Part shown: piece after piece, positions 1 through 9,304 of the stretch
Layout: the number at the start of each line of letters is the position of its first letter
Position numbering within the stretch: the stretch's first letter is position 1
Source of the DNA: Streptomyces sp. NBC_01241
GTDB lineage: Bacteria; Actinomycetota; Actinomycetes; Streptomycetales; Streptomycetaceae
Direction of reading: 5' to 3'
Length of the DNA stretch: 64,000 nt
Assembly (NCBI RefSeq): GCF_041435435.1
Contig: NZ_CP108494.1
Coordinates: 1,763,501 to 1,827,500, forward strand
Notes under the pieces: generated by a model
Databases searched by the model: none
Seen by the model: the letters and a program-made list of their open reading frames with translations, nothing else
What the model was told of the DNA's origin: nothing
Position numbers and translations under genes: made by a program

Positions 1-296
1 GGATCCTCCAGCCAGTGCTGGACACGGCAGAGCTCCAGCGTGCCGGCCTCGGAAGTGGCGAGCCCCCGGCCTCGTCGGCGTACATACACCCGCGCCTGCC
101 GAACAGTCACAAACACCGGCATGTGCCGACGGCCGGCACCGGGCACCGCAAACACCTGATCGGGTTCGTCGCCCCGTCCGCCAATCCACACAACTACGGC
201 ACTGCGTCCGCGCCCACGCACCCGGTACGCGTAGAGACTCCCGCCTCCACCGCGGCGTCCGGTCGCGAACACATCTGCCGTCTCGATCTTTGTCAC
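1..296 (-). CDS. Possible small protein, 3' end cut by window edge
   Basis: On the minus strand an open frame starts at a GTG (294-296) and runs without a stop for 98 codons off the left edge. The translation begins MTKIETADVFATGRRGG and reads like a natural beta-rich protein (SAVVVWIGGRGDEPDQVFAV, then PVFVTVRQARVYVRRRG). A purine-rich GAGTGAGGG lies just upstream as a weak ribosome site. Third-position GC is lower than in neighbouring genes, so the gene may be acquired or the frame may be spurious. I do not recognise a family. A plus-strand frame over the same bases (15-506) looks less protein-like. Confidence 0.4.
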   Translation of the reverse strand, partial: MTKIETADVFATGRRGGGGSLYAYRVRGRGRSAVVVWIGGRGDEPDQVFAVPGAGRRHMPVFVTVRQARVYVRRRGRGLATSEAGTLELCRVQHWLED

Positions 297-586
297 GCCC
301 TCACTCTGACAGGACCCGCAAGACCCGTCGCGGCATTTCCCCACAGGCTCGGGCGGACCGGAATCCCGGAGAGTCCGTTACCCGGCCGGCGCTTCGAGCA
401 GAGCCACCAGCCGTCGCATCCGCGTCCAGCGCCCGACCCCTGTCCCGGAAAAACGACCGCGCTCCCCGAAAGCCCCCCATTGCTTCCCAACGCGCCGTCT
501 CCTTAAGCGTCCTGATGGGCCATCATCGAATTGGGCGGGGAAAAAGCCGGGCACGTGGTGCCCGCACCATACGGAGGAGGCGCGGA

Positions 587-1462
587 GTGCGTAGTCGGGT
601 GCCCGCAACAGACGGGCGGCATCTGGTCGTGGAACATCGCGGGGATCCCCGCGGCAGACCGGTCTTCCTGCTGCACGGAATGCCCGGCAGCAGGCTCGGT
701 CCGGCCCCGCGCGGCATGGTGCTGTACCAGCGCAAGACCCATCTGATCACCTACGACCGGCCGGGCTACGGCGAATCCGACCGGCTGCCGGGCCGATGTG
801 TCGCCGATGCCGTCAAGGACGTGCGGGCCATCGCGGACCACCACGGGCTGGAGCGGTTCGCCGTGGTGGGCCGCTCCGGTGGCGCCCCCCATGCTCTGGC
901 CTGCGCCGCGCTGATGCCCGAGCGGGTCACCCGTACCGCCGCGCTGGTCGGGCTGGCCCCCTGGGGTGCCGACGGCCTCGACTGGTTCGACGGGATGGCC
1001 GCCTCCAATGTGCTGGCGTACTCCACCGCGGCGGCCGATCCGGACGGGCTCGCGGAGTCGTTCATCTCACGGTCCGCAGTGATCAGGAAGAACCCGGTCC
1101 GGCTCATCGACGATCTGCGCCGGGAGCTGACCGAATCCGACCGGATGGTGGTCAACGACGCGGGGGTCCGCACCATGCTGCTGCGCAACTACCGTGAGGG
1201 GCTGCGCACTTCGGCATGGGGATGGATCGACGACGCGATCGCGTTCAGCAATCCGTGGGGGTTCGACCCTGCCGACATCAGGAGTCCGGTGATGCTCTGG
1301 CACGGCGAGAAGGATGTGTTCTCGCCGGTGGGCCACTCGCGCTGGCTGGCCGAGCGCATCCCGAACTCCACCGTCGTGGTGGAACCGGCGGCCGCGCACT
1401 TCGACGCCCTGCACGCCTTGCCCAGGATCCTCAACTGGCTGCTGGAGCCGGCTGCCGAGTGA
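587..1462 (+). CDS. Alpha/beta hydrolase fold protein
   Basis: Predicted 291-residue cytosolic alpha/beta hydrolase of unknown substrate. The GTG at 587 is chosen because a strong ribosome site, GGAGGAGG, sits six bases upstream; the frame is open further upstream but that stretch is not protein-like. Visible features in order are the oxyanion-hole strand FLLHGMPGSR near residue 30, a nucleophile elbow VGRSGGAPH (serine in G-R-S-G-G), an acid candidate in WHGEKDVFSP and a histidine candidate in EPAAAHFDAL. This is the usual length for a single-domain esterase, haloalkane-dehalogenase-like or lactonase-like enzyme. It converges on fxsT and shares a terminator with it, so it is probably not part of that operon. 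Confidence 0.85.
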   Translation: MRSRVPATDGRHLVVEHRGDPRGRPVFLLHGMPGSRLGPAPRGMVLYQRKTHLITYDRPGYGESDRLPGRCVADAVKDVRAIADHHGLERFAVVGRSGGAPHALACAALMPERVTRTAALVGLAPWGADGLDWFDGMAASNVLAYSTAAADPDGLAESFISRSAVIRKNPVRLIDDLRRELTESDRMVVNDAGVRTMLLRNYREGLRTSAWGWIDDAIAFSNPWGFDPADIRSPVMLWHGEKDVFSPVGHSRWLAERIPNSTVVVEPAAAHFDALHALPRILNWLLEPAAE

Positions 1463-1481
1463 GCAGCGGAACCGGGAGTCC

Positions 1482-1511
1482 GGGAGCGTCCGGCGGCGGC
1501 CGGACGCTCCC
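1482..1511. terminator. Bidirectional hairpin between hydrolase and fxsT
   Basis: A perfect 12-bp stem (1482-1493 with 1500-1511) and a 6-nt loop lie between the two convergent stop codons. No T-run follows, which is usual for actinobacterial terminators. Confidence 0.8.
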
Positions 1512-1516
1512 GCGGC

Positions 1517-4500
1517 TCATACCGCCGTCGGTTCCAGTTCGCGCTCGAACCGGCGCTCGTCCCGGGCGATCCGGGTCATCGGATGCTCGTCACCGAGCTG
1601 CCGGGACAGCTCGGTGACCGTCTCCGCCCTGATACGCAGCGCCTCGTCCTTGCGCCCCATCACGTCGAGCGTGACCGCCATGTTCGACATCATGGCCAGC
1701 GTCTCCGGATGGTGCGCCCCGACGACGCGCCTGAGCTGTCCGGCCACCCTCCGTTCGGTCTCCAGCACGATTTCCAGCTCGCCTCGTTCGGCCGTCGCGT
1801 TGGCCAGGTTCATGACGCAGAACAGGGTGTTGGGGTGCTCCGGCCCGTACACCTCCCGCATCGACGCGACCACCCGGGTCAGCACCCGCACCGACTCCTC
1901 CACCTCGCCGGCCCCCAACTGGTAGACGCCGAGGTTGTTCAGGGCGGCCAGGGTGTACGGGTGCTTCTCCCCCGGCACCTTCATGTACTGGTCGACGACC
2001 TCCTGCGCGGTATTCCTGGCCTCGGTGGTCTCGCCCGCCGCGTACAGGTCGGCCGCCATGTTGAGGTCGCAGGCCAGCGACTCCGGGTTGGCGGCGGTGT
2101 ACTTGGCCCGGTACCTGGCACGGGTGGCCACCGTGAGCCTGCGGGCGTCCTCCAGTCTGCCCGCCCGGCGCAGCGACACCGCCAGGCTCTTCGCCGCGCT
2201 CAGCGTGCCGGGGAAGGACCGGCCGAGCGTTGCCTTGTAACTGTCGTACGTGCGGCTGAGGATGCCGACCGCGTCCTCGTACCGCCCGACGTCACGCAGG
2301 TCGCGGGCCAGGCTCATGGCCGAGGAGAGACTGTACGGGTGCTCGGCGCCGAGTACCTCGACCCGCTTGTCGAAGACGTCCTGGTCGATCTCCCTGGCTC
2401 TGGCGTACTGCCCGATGGACCGCAGGGTGAACGCCAGGTTGTTGGCCGCCGCCAGGGTCCTCGGGTGCGAATCGTGGAAGATCTGGTTGAACCCGTCGGT
2501 CGCCTCCGTCGCCAGCTCGATCGCCCTGGTGTACTCACCGAGCGTGCCGAGGTCCGTCGCCAGGCTGCTGGTGCTCATGTACGTGTGCGGATGCTCCGGG
2601 CCCAGGACCTCCTGCTGCATCGCCAGGGTGATCTCGTCGAGTTCCCGCGCCTCCACATAACGGCCGCGCGACCGGTAGATGTTGGCGACGTGGAAGCAGA
2701 GGTAGAGGTACTGGATGTCCCGCTCCCCCAGCGTCTCCTTCCAGAGGGCGCGCAGCTCCTCGCCGAGCGTGGCGGCGGTCCTGAAGTCACCTCGCTTCCA
2801 GAGATAGCGGAGCCGGTCGATCAGCAGCCTGCGGGCCTCGGGCTCCTTGCAGTTGCGGGCGTCGGACGGGCCGAGGTGCGGCCAGATGGTGGCGAACTGC
2901 GGCCAGCTCGCGGGGTTGTCGATCGGCTCGTTCTCGTCGTCGGGCCGGGCGCCCGCCAGGATGCGGTGGACGGCGTGCCGCGCGTCCTGCTGCTCCTCCT
3001 CGCTGAGCTGTGCCCGGATGACGGCCTGGACGAGCCGGTGCACCTGGATGGAGTTGGAGACCTGGTCGACCTTGGCGAGGGCGAACCGGCCGATCTCCCG
3101 GATGACCCGGCCGAGCACCAGCTTCTCCTGGAGCGAGGCGTCGTACGGCTTCAGCGCGTCGATCATCTCCTTGCTGTAGAGGAGATTCCCCGAGATCGGC
3201 TCGGGCGCGAAGAAGGCACAGAGCTGGAGCAGCCGCACCGCGGCGGGCGAGCGCTCCTTCAGCCGCTCGATGGAGATGTTCCAGGTCGCGGCGACCGGCT
3301 CCGGGTAGCCGGCCGGCTGGTTGAGGGCCAGTACCTCGGGGGCCTGCTGCGCCAGCTGTTCCAGATAGGCGTCGATCGGGGTGGCGGTCTCCGCGATCCA
3401 GGCCGCCGCCTGTTCGACGGCGAGCGGCAGGTCACCGACCGCGGTCGCCACCTGGGCGGCTTCCTCCTCGCTCAGCCCCGGGGCCCGGCGCTGCAGGTGT
3501 TCGATGGACTCCTCGCGCAGGAAGACGTCGACGGGCAGCGCGTCGCCGTGCTGGGACCAGGCCTGGTTGCGGGAGGTGACCAGGATGTGTCCGGAGCCGC
3601 CCTGCGGGAAGTAGCGCCGCAGCCGCTCGGGGTCGTCGGCGTTGTCGAAGACCAGCAGCCAGCGGTCCGAGGGCACACCGCGTCGCAGCAGGTCCACGGC
3701 CTCCTGGGACGCGGCCGCCATGTCGTCGCCGCCCTGGGCGCCCAGCCGGACCGCGAGTTCGGCCAGCGCGGCCACCACGTCGTCGGTCTGCTCGGACGAT
3801 ATCCACCAGACCAGGTCGTAGTCGGCCATGAAGCGGTGCACGTACTCCAGCGCGACCTGGGTCTTGCCGACGCCGCCGAGCCCGTACAGGGTCTGCGGCT
3901 GCGGCAGCACGACGGCCATGCCGCCACCGAGCTGGTCGCGCATCCGCTCCAGGACCAGGGAACGGCCGGTGAAGCCGGGGTTGCGCGGCGGCGCGTTCCA
4001 GATCCTGGGGACGGTGCCGGGGAAGCGCGGTCCGGGCGACACGGCGTCGGTCAGCTGTACGGGCCGGTCCAGGGCGCGCAGCAGCGCCGCGGTGGCGTGC
4101 ACCTCGTCGAGCCGGAAGAGGTCGACGGGGTTGCGGTCGATGTAGGGAGCGGACAGCCGTACATCACCGACCCTGAGCGGCAGCAGATGGCGCCGGCCGC
4201 CGCCGGGGTCCTCCGCCACGGCCCGGTCCCAGAGGTTCACCGCGCGCTGCGACTTGAGGTAGGCGCTGGAAAGCAGCGCCACGGTGCGGGTCGCGTTCTC
4301 GGTGGGGGTCCCCGCCGGTTCCTCGGTCTCCCGCTCCGCGGACACGTCGCGCGGTACGACACGGAACCCGGCCCGGGTGAGCACGGATTCGATCCAGTCG
4401 GCCCACATCCGGTTCTCGGCCACGTAGTTGAGGAAGAGATCGGCGGGCAGCGCGGGCCTGCGCCGGGTGAACGCGTCACGGATGCGCAGCCGTACCTCTT

Positions 4501-5455
4501 CGCCGACCGGGGGCATCGAGGTGATCTCCTGGTCGGTGATGACGGAGGTCAGCCGCTCGAAGGCGGAGAGCAGCGAGTTGGTGAGACCGGCCTCGTCGCC
4601 GAAGGTGGCGAGGGTCTCCTCGTACGCGTAGTAGGGGCGGTACGGAATCTCCACCGCGCCCCAGTACGCGGTGAGTTCGTCGCCGGACAGGTCGCGCGGC
4701 AGCCGGTCGAACTTCAGCCGGGCCAGTGCCCGTCCGGCATCGGCCTTCTCCTTCTCGCCCTCGTCGATGCGCATCGGGACGGGGAAGATGGAGATCGGGC
4801 GCCCGGTGTAGCGCTCGGAGATCTGCCGGGCGACGGAGGCGGCGCCGTCGATCGACTGGTCGCTGAGGGTGAAGCAGTCGACGAGGACGTCGGGCAGGTG
4901 GACGGTGCAGATGTCGGCGATGTCGCTGAGGCCGGTCCGGCTGTCGATCAGGACGTAGTCGTAGTTGGCCCTCATGTCCTCGCGCAGGGCGTCGAAGAAA
5001 TGACCGCCGCCGAGCCGGTCGTAGAAGTTGTCCCAGTCGAAGGTGGAGACGGTCGCGGAGTATTCGCGGTTCTGCCGGCCGGCGGAGACGAAGTCGAGGG
5101 TCCCGCCGTGCGGGAACTCCCAGCCGAGCGCCTCGGGTGTGAGCGACACGGCGTGCGGCTGGATGCGGGCGTAGTCGCGGTGCCAGTCGTCGGCGCGCTG
5201 CACGGGGCTGGTCGCGGCCCACGCGTACTCGGTGATCAGATCGATGACGCCGGTGGTGGCACCGAGGGTCGAGGGGTCCAGGAACGGGTGGAAGAACCGG
5301 TGGAGCCCCGGTGCCTCCAGGTCCCAGTCGACGGCCAGTACCCGCTTTCCGTTGGCCGCGAGTATCCAGGCGGTGTTGGCCAGGGCCATGGTGCGCCCGG
5401 TGCCGCCTTTGTACGAGTAGAAGGTGACGATGCGCCCGTCACGACTGGCCGTCAT
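1517..5455 (-). CDS. fxsT: FxSxx-COOH system protein FxsT: ParA-like ATPase, TIR-like, NB-ARC, TPR
   Basis: A 1312-residue protein with the domain order of the TPR protein that accompanies FxSxx-COOH peptide clusters. Residues 9-30 carry a MinD/ParA-type deviant P-loop, YKGGTGRTM, followed by VLAVDWDLEAPG. Residues about 330-450 resemble a TIR-like fold (ADLFLNYVAENRMWADWI). An NB-ARC/STAND ATPase follows, with Walker A GLGGVGKTQ near 525 and Walker B WLLVFDNADD near 600. From about 900 to the end are TPR-type repeats (A-N-N-L-A, H-P-Y-T-L-A-A). The ATG at 5455 is preferred because GGAGGA lies five bases upstream; an in-frame ATG at 5470 has no such site. It overlaps the fxsC stop by 17 nt, implying translational coupling. 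The family's precise role is unproven; regulation or scaffolding is my inference. Confidence 0.9.
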   Translation of the reverse strand: MTASRDGRIVTFYSYKGGTGRTMALANTAWILAANGKRVLAVDWDLEAPGLHRFFHPFLDPSTLGATTGVIDLITEYAWAATSPVQRADDWHRDYARIQPHAVSLTPEALGWEFPHGGTLDFVSAGRQNREYSATVSTFDWDNFYDRLGGGHFFDALREDMRANYDYVLIDSRTGLSDIADICTVHLPDVLVDCFTLSDQSIDGAASVARQISERYTGRPISIFPVPMRIDEGEKEKADAGRALARLKFDRLPRDLSGDELTAYWGAVEIPYRPYYAYEETLATFGDEAGLTNSLLSAFERLTSVITDQEITSMPPVGEEVRLRIRDAFTRRRPALPADLFLNYVAENRMWADWIESVLTRAGFRVVPRDVSAERETEEPAGTPTENATRTVALLSSAYLKSQRAVNLWDRAVAEDPGGGRRHLLPLRVGDVRLSAPYIDRNPVDLFRLDEVHATAALLRALDRPVQLTDAVSPGPRFPGTVPRIWNAPPRNPGFTGRSLVLERMRDQLGGGMAVVLPQPQTLYGLGGVGKTQVALEYVHRFMADYDLVWWISSEQTDDVVAALAELAVRLGAQGGDDMAAASQEAVDLLRRGVPSDRWLLVFDNADDPERLRRYFPQGGSGHILVTSRNQAWSQHGDALPVDVFLREESIEHLQRRAPGLSEEEAAQVATAVGDLPLAVEQAAAWIAETATPIDAYLEQLAQQAPEVLALNQPAGYPEPVAATWNISIERLKERSPAAVRLLQLCAFFAPEPISGNLLYSKEMIDALKPYDASLQEKLVLGRVIREIGRFALAKVDQVSNSIQVHRLVQAVIRAQLSEEEQQDARHAVHRILAGARPDDENEPIDNPASWPQFATIWPHLGPSDARNCKEPEARRLLIDRLRYLWKRGDFRTAATLGEELRALWKETLGERDIQYLYLCFHVANIYRSRGRYVEARELDEITLAMQQEVLGPEHPHTYMSTSSLATDLGTLGEYTRAIELATEATDGFNQIFHDSHPRTLAAANNLAFTLRSIGQYARAREIDQDVFDKRVEVLGAEHPYSLSSAMSLARDLRDVGRYEDAVGILSRTYDSYKATLGRSFPGTLSAAKSLAVSLRRAGRLEDARRLTVATRARYRAKYTAANPESLACDLNMAADLYAAGETTEARNTAQEVVDQYMKVPGEKHPYTLAALNNLGVYQLGAGEVEESVRVLTRVVASMREVYGPEHPNTLFCVMNLANATAERGELEIVLETERRVAGQLRRVVGAHHPETLAMMSNMAVTLDVMGRKDEALRIRAETVTELSRQLGDEHPMTRIARDERRFERELEPTAV

Positions 5456-6770
5456 CCGTGTCCTCCGCATCCGTCGCAGGGTCGTGTGTCTCGGGGATGT
5501 CGTTCGTCTGCGCCATCGGCCCCATCAGACGTGTCCGTTCGGTGTGTACGCCGCCGGCGGCGGGCGGGTAGACCGCCGCATGTCTCAGGTACTGCTGGGC
5601 TGCCACTTCGACCACCTGCGGCAGGATCCGCCCGAAGGCGTCCATGCTGGGTACGCCCCTGGCGGCGACGCGGCAGTAGGCCCGCCCCTGACGCATCTTG
5701 GCCGGCATGGTCTGTTCGAGTTTCTCGGTCAACTCGGCCTCGGAAGCCCTGCTTTCGGGGTCCTCGCGGTTCCATGGCACGACCATCGTCACCCAGGGGC
5801 GGTTCTCGGCGTCGAAGGCGGCAAGCCGCCTGCGCCGCTCCTCGTCCTGCAGGGCCCAGCGGTCGACGAGCAGGATCTCCGGTCTGCTGGGGGGATGTTT
5901 GCCCTCCGGGTGCCCGGACTCCTCGTCGAAGGAGGAGACGGTGACCTGGTAGTTGAGGGAGCGCACCAGGTCCTGGGCGACGTAGGCCAGAGGGCGGGCG
6001 GCGGCCGGGTGGTAGGGGTTCCAGTCCTGCGGACTGTCGCCGTAGTACTCGGCGTTGCGTCCCTCGGGCAGGTCGTGCCGCGTGGGAGCGGCGATGGTCA
6101 CCTGCATGGGGCGGGGCCCGCCCACTCCGCTGTCCGGCGGGCCGAAGGCACTGGGGGCCAGCCGGTAGTCGACGGGGCGGCCGGTGCCGAGTCTTATGGT
6201 GTCGGCGACCGTGACGATGCGCTTGGCGAGTTCGTACACCGCGCGCTCGTACTCCTCCTCGAAGAGCTTGAGTTTGATCAGCCCGTAGAGCCCGTCACTG
6301 ACGTAACGGTCGCCGAAATCACGGTGGTTGAACTGTAATCGCTCGGCCGGTCCCGGAAGCTGGGTCGGTGGTACGGGCACCCAGAGCGCCGGGACGATCG
6401 CCTCGGCGCTCTGATTGGAGCGGGCCCGGTGGTGGATGGCGCGCTGGGCGAAGGCGTACCACTCCTTGCCGCACATCTCACTGGCGAAGTAGCGCGGCGA
6501 GAACAGCGGGACGAACACCCGGCAGGTGGCAAGCGCCTCACCGAGCCGTTCCGACCAGCCCTCGCCGGAGCGTATCTCGCGGTCGATGAACCCCGCGGGC
6601 GCGCCCGCGGGGAGATCGGTCAGGGCCATCACATGGCCGCAGAGATCCTGGAAGAGCCGCTCGACCCACATGTCGGGGTCCGTTCCACCGCCGTACCCCG
6701 GTGTATGCGCGTAGCTCAAGAAGAAGTACGGCCGATGGTCCGCCGCTCGCTGCTGCGTTGTTGCGTGCAC
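5439..6770 (-). CDS. fxsC: TIR-like protein FxsC
   Basis: A protein of about 443 residues matching the TIR-like FxsC component of FxSxx-COOH clusters. The N-terminal TIR-type fold shows PYFFLSYAHTP (residues 14-24), GFIDREIRSGEGW and then FSPRYFASEMCGKEW; the glutamate at 103 sits where NADase TIR domains keep their catalytic Glu. The C-terminal half, including YYGDSPQDWNPY and ILLVDRWALQD, resembles the FxsC-specific region. The tail is acidic. The start is uncertain: GTG 6770, just before the TIR strand and after a GGACGGGGG stretch, fits the family best, while 6881 extends into AT-richer sequence that looks like a leader. It lies between fxsB and fxsT, all on one strand. Confidence 0.85.
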   Translation of the reverse strand: MHATTQQRAADHRPYFFLSYAHTPGYGGGTDPDMWVERLFQDLCGHVMALTDLPAGAPAGFIDREIRSGEGWSERLGEALATCRVFVPLFSPRYFASEMCGKEWYAFAQRAIHHRARSNQSAEAIVPALWVPVPPTQLPGPAERLQFNHRDFGDRYVSDGLYGLIKLKLFEEEYERAVYELAKRIVTVADTIRLGTGRPVDYRLAPSAFGPPDSGVGGPRPMQVTIAAPTRHDLPEGRNAEYYGDSPQDWNPYHPAAARPLAYVAQDLVRSLNYQVTVSSFDEESGHPEGKHPPSRPEILLVDRWALQDEERRRRLAAFDAENRPWVTMVVPWNREDPESRASEAELTEKLEQTMPAKMRQGRAYCRVAARGVPSMDAFGRILPQVVEVAAQQYLRHAAVYPPAAGGVHTERTRLMGPMAQTNDIPETHDPATDAEDTDDGQS

Positions 6771-7005
6771 ACGACCCCCGTCCTGTGTGAGCACCCGCAC
6801 CCGAGGAGTGATAGTGAATGCGAGCGAATTCATCATTCCGGAGCGGACGTTGCTCCACCCCCATGGCGTTCGGTCATTCAACGCCTTTTTTCAGTCATAC
6901 ATTCCCAGGTTCCATCGATCATTCCTTGATCGAATCGGGTCTGCGTCTGTTCCTCCCAGTTGTCCTGTGCGTGCGGACAGCCCCGGCCGAACCGGAATGC
7001 GATCC

Positions 7006-9240
7006 TCAGATCTCCTTCCGCATACGATCCAGCAGCCGTTTCCCGCTGATGGTCAGTTCGGCGGCACTTTCCAGAGCATCGAGGGCCTGCGGTACGCCCT
7101 CCAGACAGCGCGGGTCGAAAGCCCCCAACGCCATCCGCTCATAGGTGTCGGCCAGCAACCAGGAAAACGGAACTGCTTCTTCCTGCCAGGGCATCCGATG
7201 TTCCCAGGAGCCGTCCGCCGCGTAAAGATCCGTGACATCCCGAAGTGCCCGCAATTCGGCCCGCCGGAAACCGCGCAGCAGAGCGATCGCCAGTTCCTCG
7301 GAACTGCCGTCCGGGGAAATCCCCAGCGCGCCGTATCCGTGCCGCCCGACGGCGGGCTCCCCCGGGGCCGGGCCGGCCAGCGGGGTGAGGGTGGTGAGAC
7401 CACCGGCCATCTCCTCCGTACGCCCGGGCGCCTTCGCCTCGATGAGCTTCCATGCCTCGCCGATCCGGACCACCAGGTCGGCTGCGGCCCGGTCGTCGAG
7501 CGCGTCCGCGGCGGGCGAGGAGTAGCAGTCGCGGTACGGGTCGAGGTCGTCGAGCACGAGACCGGCCGCCGAACCGGGTGTCGGGATCCGGCGCAACGGC
7601 CGCCAGCCGGGACCGGCCGCCTCCGGCCGTACGATGCGGCGTTCGGCCGCGTCGCCGCCTTCCCGCCGGACGCGGAAGCCGTCCTCGGTGGCGCGCAGGA
7701 GCGCCGTGCCGTCCTCCCCCGCGTTCGCGATCCGCAACTCGCCGAGGCCGGGGAGGAAGATCCGGCCGCCCGAGAAGGGCACCCGTACGGGCAGGTCCAG
7801 GCCGGTCCGTACGACGGCGGCCGCGAGGCAGGCCGACATCCGGCGCGTCACCTGTACGGCCCCGAGCCGCTCGTGGACCAGTTCCATCGCGTCGAGCAGC
7901 CAGGTGCGGGTGTACGGGTGCGCCAGCACCTCGTTCAGACCGCGGGCCCCCTCCTCGGACGCCTCGATGGTGGCGGCCAGCTCCCAGGCGGCCGCCCACT
8001 GCTCGCCGCCGTGCTGTGCGATGTCGACGTTGAGCAGGGCGAGCAGGGTGCGGGTGAGGTCCTGCTGGGCCGCGACCAGTTCGACGGGCTCGGCCACCGC
8101 GGGCGCGACGAGGGCCGCCGCCGTACGCGCCTCGATGCCGCGCACCAGGGCGGCCAGATCGGCGCAGTACACGGACGGGTTGTCGAATGCGTCGGACGGC
8201 CCCGTGGAGCGGTACCGGTGGGTGTACAGACCACCTCCGCACGACCGTACGACGGGGCATTGCCGGCAGGTCTCGCTGACGCCGGCCAGCCCGAGCTGGC
8301 GGGCCTGTACCCCGGGGTGGGCCGCGACCTCGTCGAAGGCGTGGGTGAAGACATCGAATCCGGTGGCCGCCGCACCTTCGTAGGCGCTCTTGAGCGAGTC
8401 GACCTGCTCCAGCTGGCCGTCGGTCTCGACGACGACGAGGTCGGTGGGGGCGAGCCCCAGGGACTCGGTGAGGCTCGGGCCGCCGCTCAGCGTGGACAGC
8501 ACCGAGGAGAAGAGCCGCACCGGCACCGGACGTCCTCGCTCGTGCCAGTGGTCGAAGACCGCGAGAAGCCAGTCGGCGTAGGCGGTGGGGGATCCGTCCG
8601 GGCGGGGCGGCGGGTCGTCCCAGGTGGCGTGCGGGAGCAGGAAGTCGATGAGCGGCGGGTCGAGCTCGGCGAGCGCGTCGAGAACCGCGCGCGGGTCGTT
8701 CTCGATGTCGACGGTGCACAGGAGCCCGAGATAGAGATGGCGGTAACGCTCCTGCCGGAGCAGCTCTACGGCCTTGAGGACCAAGGGGTGGCTGCTGCGC
8801 CCGTCGGCGTAACGGCGGTGGCGGTCGTTGGCGGCCCGGTCGCCGTCGAGGGAGATGCCGACCCTGACGCCGAATTCGTCGAAGAGGTCGAGATAACGCG
8901 GGCTGAGCTGGAGTCCGTTGGTGTGGATACGGAGGTCGAGCTCCGCGATGCCCTCGAAGGCGGAGGTGAGCTCTTCGCAGACGCGCCGCAGCCGGACGGG
9001 ACCCGCCAGTAGAGGCTCCCCTCCGTGCAGGATCACTGACACGGAGGGCAGTGCATGTGCCTTGGCATGCTCGGCCAAGCGTTGAGCAGTCCGGAAGATG
9101 ACATCATCAGAGATTGTTTTCGGGCGGATTCGCCAGCTCTGATCTGCATGTTCGTAGACATAGCAATGGTCACAGGCGAGATCACATCTGCTGTGGACCT
9201 TGAGAACGACTTCGCGGAAAGGGACCAGGGGTCCTGTCAT
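7006..9240 (-). CDS. fxsB: FxsB-type radical SAM/SPASM peptide maturase with degenerate HExxH domain
   Basis: A 744-residue two-domain protein. The N-terminal half is a radical SAM enzyme with the cluster-binding CxxxCxxC at C19, C23 and C26 (HSRCDLACDHCYVYEH), LHGGEPLLAG, and SPASM cysteines from about 320 to 360 (TCRQCPVVRSCGGG, VYCADL). By family knowledge FxsB installs a three-residue cyclophane in the FxS motif of FxsA. The C-terminal half resembles the HExxH-type peptide-modification domain often fused to FxsB, ending in the typical MPWQEEAVPFSWLLADTYERM region. Where that family has H-E-x-x-H this protein reads R-G-F-R-R (residues 656-660), so metal binding looks lost. The ATG at 9240 lies 64 bp after the fxsA stop, as expected for one operon. 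Confidence 0.92.
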   Translation of the reverse strand: MTGPLVPFREVVLKVHSRCDLACDHCYVYEHADQSWRIRPKTISDDVIFRTAQRLAEHAKAHALPSVSVILHGGEPLLAGPVRLRRVCEELTSAFEGIAELDLRIHTNGLQLSPRYLDLFDEFGVRVGISLDGDRAANDRHRRYADGRSSHPLVLKAVELLRQERYRHLYLGLLCTVDIENDPRAVLDALAELDPPLIDFLLPHATWDDPPPRPDGSPTAYADWLLAVFDHWHERGRPVPVRLFSSVLSTLSGGPSLTESLGLAPTDLVVVETDGQLEQVDSLKSAYEGAAATGFDVFTHAFDEVAAHPGVQARQLGLAGVSETCRQCPVVRSCGGGLYTHRYRSTGPSDAFDNPSVYCADLAALVRGIEARTAAALVAPAVAEPVELVAAQQDLTRTLLALLNVDIAQHGGEQWAAAWELAATIEASEEGARGLNEVLAHPYTRTWLLDAMELVHERLGAVQVTRRMSACLAAAVVRTGLDLPVRVPFSGGRIFLPGLGELRIANAGEDGTALLRATEDGFRVRREGGDAAERRIVRPEAAGPGWRPLRRIPTPGSAAGLVLDDLDPYRDCYSSPAADALDDRAAADLVVRIGEAWKLIEAKAPGRTEEMAGGLTTLTPLAGPAPGEPAVGRHGYGALGISPDGSSEELAIALLRGFRRAELRALRDVTDLYAADGSWEHRMPWQEEAVPFSWLLADTYERMALGAFDPRCLEGVPQALDALESAAELTISGKRLLDRMRKEI

Positions 9241-9304
9241 TCCACCAGTCTAGCCAGCCCGAGGGGGTACTCGGGACATTGATTGAGTGCGCCGGGGCGC
9301 GGGT

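Noticed and set aside
15..506. Plus-strand 163-codon frame at the left edge
   Set aside because: Composition is His/Pro/Arg-rich without order; the opposite strand has a more protein-like partial frame.
1583..5944. Very long plus-strand open frame opposite fxsT and fxsC
   Set aside because: Its translation is Arg/Gly/Val/Leu-rich with no motif, and it mirrors the codon bias of the real minus-strand genes.
6787..9012. 741-codon plus-strand frame opposite fxsB
   Set aside because: No recognisable domain; fxsB on the other strand has clear radical SAM and SPASM motifs.
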